Positions 4,435 to 7,365 of a DNA stretch of 7,365 bases are shown here, one piece after another. Below the pieces are notes generated by a model, which was given only the letters and a program-made list of their open reading frames with translations, did not search any database and was not told where the DNA came from. Numbering within the stretch: position 1 is the first letter of the stretch; every line of letters starts with the position of its first letter. Both the position numbers and the translations under genes were made by a program. The stretch lies in contig CAZVES010000122.1 in assembly GCA_964625835.1 (NCBI GenBank), forward strand, positions 1-7,365. The letters run 5' to 3'. Origin of the DNA: UBA5336 sp964625835. GTDB lineage: Bacteria; Pseudomonadota; Alphaproteobacteria; Caulobacterales; Hyphomonadaceae.

Positions 4435-7104
4435 TCAGTGTTCCGACTTCAGGGCGGCATGTGCCGCTGCGAGTCGTGCCACCGGAACCCGGTAGGGCGA
4501 GCAGGAGACATAATCCAGTCCCGCCCTGTGACAGAAGGCGACCGAGGCGGGATCGCCGCCATGCTCGCCGCAAATGCCGAGCTTGATGTCGGGCCGGGTC
4601 TTGCGACCGCGTTCGGCGGCGAGCTCCACAAGCTCACCAACCCCGGACTGGTCCAGCGTCACGAAGGGGTCTTTCTCATAGATGCCCTTGTCCTCGTAGA
4701 TCTTGAGGAAGCGCCCGGCATCATCGCGGGAAATGCCCAGCGTGGTCTGGGTCAGGTCATTGGTGCCAAAGGAGAAAAACGCGGCCGACTCGGCGATGTC
4801 GCCGGCGCGCAGGGCCGCGCGGGGCAGCTCGATCATTGTGCCGACGAGATATTCGAGTTCGGTGCCGGTCTCACTGAAGACGGCGCGGGCGGTGCGGTCG
4901 ACCACCTCCTTGAGGATCGACAGCTCCGCGTGGGTCGCCACCAGCGGGATCATCACTTCCGGCACCGGCTTGTTGCCCGTGTCCTTTGCAACCTGCACGG
5001 CGGCCTCGAAGATGGCGCGCGCCTGCATCTCGTAGATTTCCGGATAGGTGATGCCAAGGCGGCAGCCCCGGTGTCCCAGCATGGGATTGCTTTCGTGCAG
5101 CTCTCCGGCGCGGCGTTTCAGAATGGCCACATCGACGCCAGCCGATTGCGCGACGGCGGCCATGTCCTCTTCCGTGTGGGGCAGGAATTCGTGAAGAGGC
5201 GGGTCCAGCAGGCGGATCGTGGCGGGCCTCTCGCCCATAATGGTGAAGATCTCGACAAAGTCGGAACGCTGGAAGGGCAGCAGCTTGTCTAGAGCTTCGC
5301 GCCGGCCGGCCTCATTCTCCGCCAGTATCATGGAGCGCACCACGGGAATGCGCTCGGCCTCGAAGAACATGTGCTCGGTGCGGCAAAGGCCGATGCCTTC
5401 GGCGCCAAAGTCCACCGCCACCTGGCTGTCTGCCGGGGTTTCAGCATTGGTGCGCACCTTCAGCACGCGCACCTTGTCAGCCCAAACCATCAGCTTGGCG
5501 AAATCACCCGACAGGTCAGGCTGGCGCATCTTGACCGCGCCCATCAGGACCTCGCCCTCTGCGCCGTCCACGGTGATGATGTCGCCCTTCCTCACCTCGC
5601 GGCCCGCCACGCGGAAGACGCCTGCCTCAGCGTCGATCTGCATGTTGCCCGCCCCGCAGACGCAGGGCCGGCCCATGCCGCGCGCGACCACGGCGGCATG
5701 GGAGGTCATGCCGCCACGTGCGGTGACAATGGCCTTGGCCGCATGCATGCCGTGAATGTCTTCCGGGCTGGTCTCGATGCGCACCAGGATGACGTCCACG
5801 CCGCGCTCTGCCAGGGCGGCGGCTTCATCGGAATCGAACACCACTTCGCCGACGGCCGCGCCGGGCGAGGCCGGAAGCGCCCGGACCAGCACGTCGCGGA
5901 CCGCGTCTTCGGCGATGGTGGGGTGCAGCAACTGGTCGAGCTGGGAGGGCTCAAGGCGCAGGATCGCCTCTTCCTCGCTGATCAGCCCCTCTTGCGCCAT
6001 GTCGACCGCCAGCTTCAGCGCCGCGGCCGCAGTCCGCTTGCCCGTGCGGGTCTGCAACATGTAGAGGCGGCCCTCTTCGACCGTGAACTCCAGGTCCTGC
6101 ATGTCGCGATAGTGCTTCTCCAGCTTCGCCGCGACATCGGTGAGCTGCGCAAAGACTTCGGGCATGGCCTTTTCCAGGCTCTGTTCCTCGCTGCAGAGTT
6201 CGGCTGCGCGCGCATCGGAGATTGGAGCCGGCGTGCGGATGCCGGCGACCACGTCCTCGCCCTGGGCATTGATCAGGAATTCGCCATAGAACATGTTCTG
6301 TCCTGTGGAAGGGTCGCGCGTGAAGGCCACGCCCGTGGCCGAGGTCTCGCCCATGTTTCCGAACACCATGGACTGGACCGTCACCGCCGTGCCCCATTCA
6401 TGGGGAATGTCGTTCAGCTTGCGATAGGTGATGGCCCGGTCATTCATCCAGGAGCCGAACACGGCTGAAATCGCGCCCCAGAGCTGGTCCTTGGGATCAT
6501 CGGGGAAGGGCTCGCCGCGCTTTTCCTGCACGGCCTTTTTGTAAGCGACGATGACTTGCTTCCAGTCCTCGGCGGTCATCTCCGTGTCGAGATTGTAGTC
6601 CTCGCGCTCCTTGTAATCGTCGAGAATGTGCTCGAACGTTTCGTGCGTCAGGCCGAGCACGACGTTGGAATACATCTGGATGAAGCGGCGATAGCTGTCA
6701 TAGGCAAACCGTTCGCCGGCCTTGGCGGCCAGGCCCTTTGCGGTGTCCTCATTGAGGCCGAGGTTCAGCACCGTGTCCATCATGCCCGGCATGGATGCGC
6801 GCGCGCCCGAGCGGACCGAGACCAGGAGCGGATTGGCCGGGTCGCCGAAGGTCTTGCCGGAGGCCGCTTCGAGCTTTGCGAGCGCCTCCTCGACCTGAGC
6901 ATCGAGGCCGTCGGGATATTTGCGGCCGAGATCGTAGAACGCCGTGCAGACCTCGGTGGAGACGGTGAAACCGGGCGGCACGGGCAGGCCCAATGTGGCC
7001 ATCTCGCCAAGGTTTGCGCCCTTGCCGCCGAGCAGGTTCTTCATCGAAGCATCGCCCTCGGCGCTGCCCCCGCCAAAACTGTAGACGTATTTTGCGTCTG
7101 CCAT
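4435..7104 (-). CDS. ppdK: Pyruvate, phosphate dikinase
   Basis: Interconverts pyruvate + ATP + phosphate and PEP + AMP + pyrophosphate, serving PEP synthesis or pyrophosphate-linked glycolysis in the cytosol. The 889 residues match bacterial PPDKs. Order of parts: an ATP-grasp nucleotide domain starting with GGKGANLGEMA (about 26-36) and containing SVRSGARASMPGMMD (about 96-110); the swivelling phosphohistidine domain with GGMTSHAAVVARG, where His469 is the phosphorylated residue and Thr467 the usual regulatory site; and a PEP/pyruvate TIM barrel with GLCRTEHMFF, FFSFGTNDLTQ and GICGEHGGD, with catalytic Cys845. All key residues are present. I start at ATG 7102-7104 (MADAKYVYSFGGG), with AGAGGAAG six bases upstream, rather than the ATG ten codons earlier. 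It follows glyS by 45 bases and is probably co-transcribed. A PDRP1-type regulator could act on Thr467, but none is encoded here. Confidence 0.98.
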   Translation of the reverse strand: MADAKYVYSFGGGSAEGDASMKNLLGGKGANLGEMATLGLPVPPGFTVSTEVCTAFYDLGRKYPDGLDAQVEEALAKLEAASGKTFGDPANPLLVSVRSGARASMPGMMDTVLNLGLNEDTAKGLAAKAGERFAYDSYRRFIQMYSNVVLGLTHETFEHILDDYKEREDYNLDTEMTAEDWKQVIVAYKKAVQEKRGEPFPDDPKDQLWGAISAVFGSWMNDRAITYRKLNDIPHEWGTAVTVQSMVFGNMGETSATGVAFTRDPSTGQNMFYGEFLINAQGEDVVAGIRTPAPISDARAAELCSEEQSLEKAMPEVFAQLTDVAAKLEKHYRDMQDLEFTVEEGRLYMLQTRTGKRTAAAALKLAVDMAQEGLISEEEAILRLEPSQLDQLLHPTIAEDAVRDVLVRALPASPGAAVGEVVFDSDEAAALAERGVDVILVRIETSPEDIHGMHAAKAIVTARGGMTSHAAVVARGMGRPCVCGAGNMQIDAEAGVFRVAGREVRKGDIITVDGAEGEVLMGAVKMRQPDLSGDFAKLMVWADKVRVLKVRTNAETPADSQVAVDFGAEGIGLCRTEHMFFEAERIPVVRSMILAENEAGRREALDKLLPFQRSDFVEIFTIMGERPATIRLLDPPLHEFLPHTEEDMAAVAQSAGVDVAILKRRAGELHESNPMLGHRGCRLGITYPEIYEMQARAIFEAAVQVAKDTGNKPVPEVMIPLVATHAELSILKEVVDRTARAVFSETGTELEYLVGTMIELPRAALRAGDIAESAAFFSFGTNDLTQTTLGISRDDAGRFLKIYEDKGIYEKDPFVTLDQSGVGELVELAAERGRKTRPDIKLGICGEHGGDPASVAFCHRAGLDYVSCSPYRVPVARLAAAHAALKSEH

Positions 7105-7110
7105 GTTCGT

Positions 7111-7118
7111 CTTCCTCT
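7111..7118 (-). promoter_or_regulatory. Shine-Dalgarno fixing the ppdK start
   Basis: The minus strand reads AGAGGAAG, a strong anti-SD match, six bases before ATG 7102-7104. The alternative ATG codons at 7126-7128 and 7132-7134 lie upstream of this site and have nothing comparable, which decides the start of ppdK. Confidence 0.7.
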
Positions 7119-7149
7119 CGAACGTCATCTGCAATGCGAAGGCTTTCCC

Positions 7150-7365
7150 CTAACCCTCGATCTTTGAAAAATCTGCGACCCGGTGCAAGGCGGCGCGGAT
7201 CTGGCCGAGCAGTCTCAGCCGGTTGACGCGCACCTTCGGGTCTTCGTCGTTCACCATGACACCCTCAAAGAACGCATCCATGGGCGCGCGCAGGTCTGCA
7301 AGCGTTTTCATGGCGTCCTCGAAATCCTCCTCTTTCAGGGCACGGTCCAGTTTCGGCGCAGCCTG
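7150..7365 (-). CDS. glyS: Glycyl-tRNA synthetase beta subunit, C-terminal part (partial)
   Basis: The last 71 codons of a minus-strand gene run off the right edge and end in TAG at 7150-7152. The residues include DAFFEGVMVNDEDP, VRVNRLRLLGQIR and the terminal HRVADFSKIEG. This is the characteristic end of the bacterial GlyS beta subunit (DALR anticodon-binding region). With GlyQ it forms the alpha2-beta2 enzyme that charges tRNA-Gly. The catalytic alpha subunit and the rest of beta would lie to the right, outside the window. The 45-base gap to ppdK has no terminator-like hairpin, so the two genes probably share a transcript. The 5' end is missing only because the window stops. Confidence 0.95.
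   Translation of the reverse strand, partial: QAAPKLDRALKEEDFEDAMKTLADLRAPMDAFFEGVMVNDEDPKVRVNRLRLLGQIRAALHRVADFSKIEG

Noticed and set aside
5371..6468. 365-codon plus-strand open frame opposite ppdK
   Set aside because: Composition is His/Arg/Asp/Gly-rich as expected of an antisense shadow, there are no recognisable domains, and PpdK is unmistakable on the other strand.
1..7365. Search for mobile elements, CRISPR arrays, tRNA or rRNA genes, phage or defence genes
   Set aside because: No direct-repeat arrays, transposase or integrase motifs, cloverleaf structures or foreign-composition islands were seen. Nearly all of the sequence is explained by conserved housekeeping genes.

Overview
This window reads as ordinary chromosomal core sequence from a GC-rich alphaproteobacterium. 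That rests on three things: the sequence style of GlyS, PpdK, PgeF and Prs; the glyS-ppdK gene order; and the scarcity of GANTC, the CcrM methylation site, of which I counted nine. A Caulobacterales/Maricaulales/Hyphomonadaceae-type host is my best guess, but the genus cannot be fixed from the sequence alone. I see no transposase, integrase, tRNA, rRNA, CRISPR array, phage gene or defence gene.

Layout from left to right. Positions 1-68 hold the last codons of a plus-strand gene that looks like the end of an OmpA-type domain; its stop overlaps the stop of the next gene. Next on the minus strand is prs (PRPP synthetase). Then comes a 94-base gap with a candidate prs promoter and an inverted repeat, followed by pgeF (YfiH/LACC1-type purine nucleoside enzyme, often labelled polyphenol oxidase or laccase). 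A 68-base divergent intergenic region separates pgeF from plus-strand dut (dUTPase). Convergent with dut lies a minus-strand pair: a membrane-anchored SleB-type cell wall hydrolase, immediately followed by a SAM-dependent O-methyltransferase with a GTG start. About 415 bases of mostly non-coding DNA follow, including a candidate ppdK terminator. The right side is the minus-strand pair glyS (3' end only) and ppdK (pyruvate phosphate dikinase), probably co-transcribed.

Functional links are loose. prs, pgeF and dut all act in nucleotide metabolism (PRPP supply, purine nucleoside breakdown or salvage, dUTP removal) and sit side by side, although dut is on the opposite strand. The hydrolase and methyltransferase appear translationally coupled, but no shared pathway is evident. 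PpdK interconverts pyruvate and PEP, and its link to glycyl-tRNA synthetase is one of gene order.

I found no evidence of a new multi-gene system. The observations most worth checking are the two GANTC sites placed 21 bases apart in the pgeF-dut intergenic region, the inverted repeat beside the prs promoter, and the hydrolase-methyltransferase coupling.
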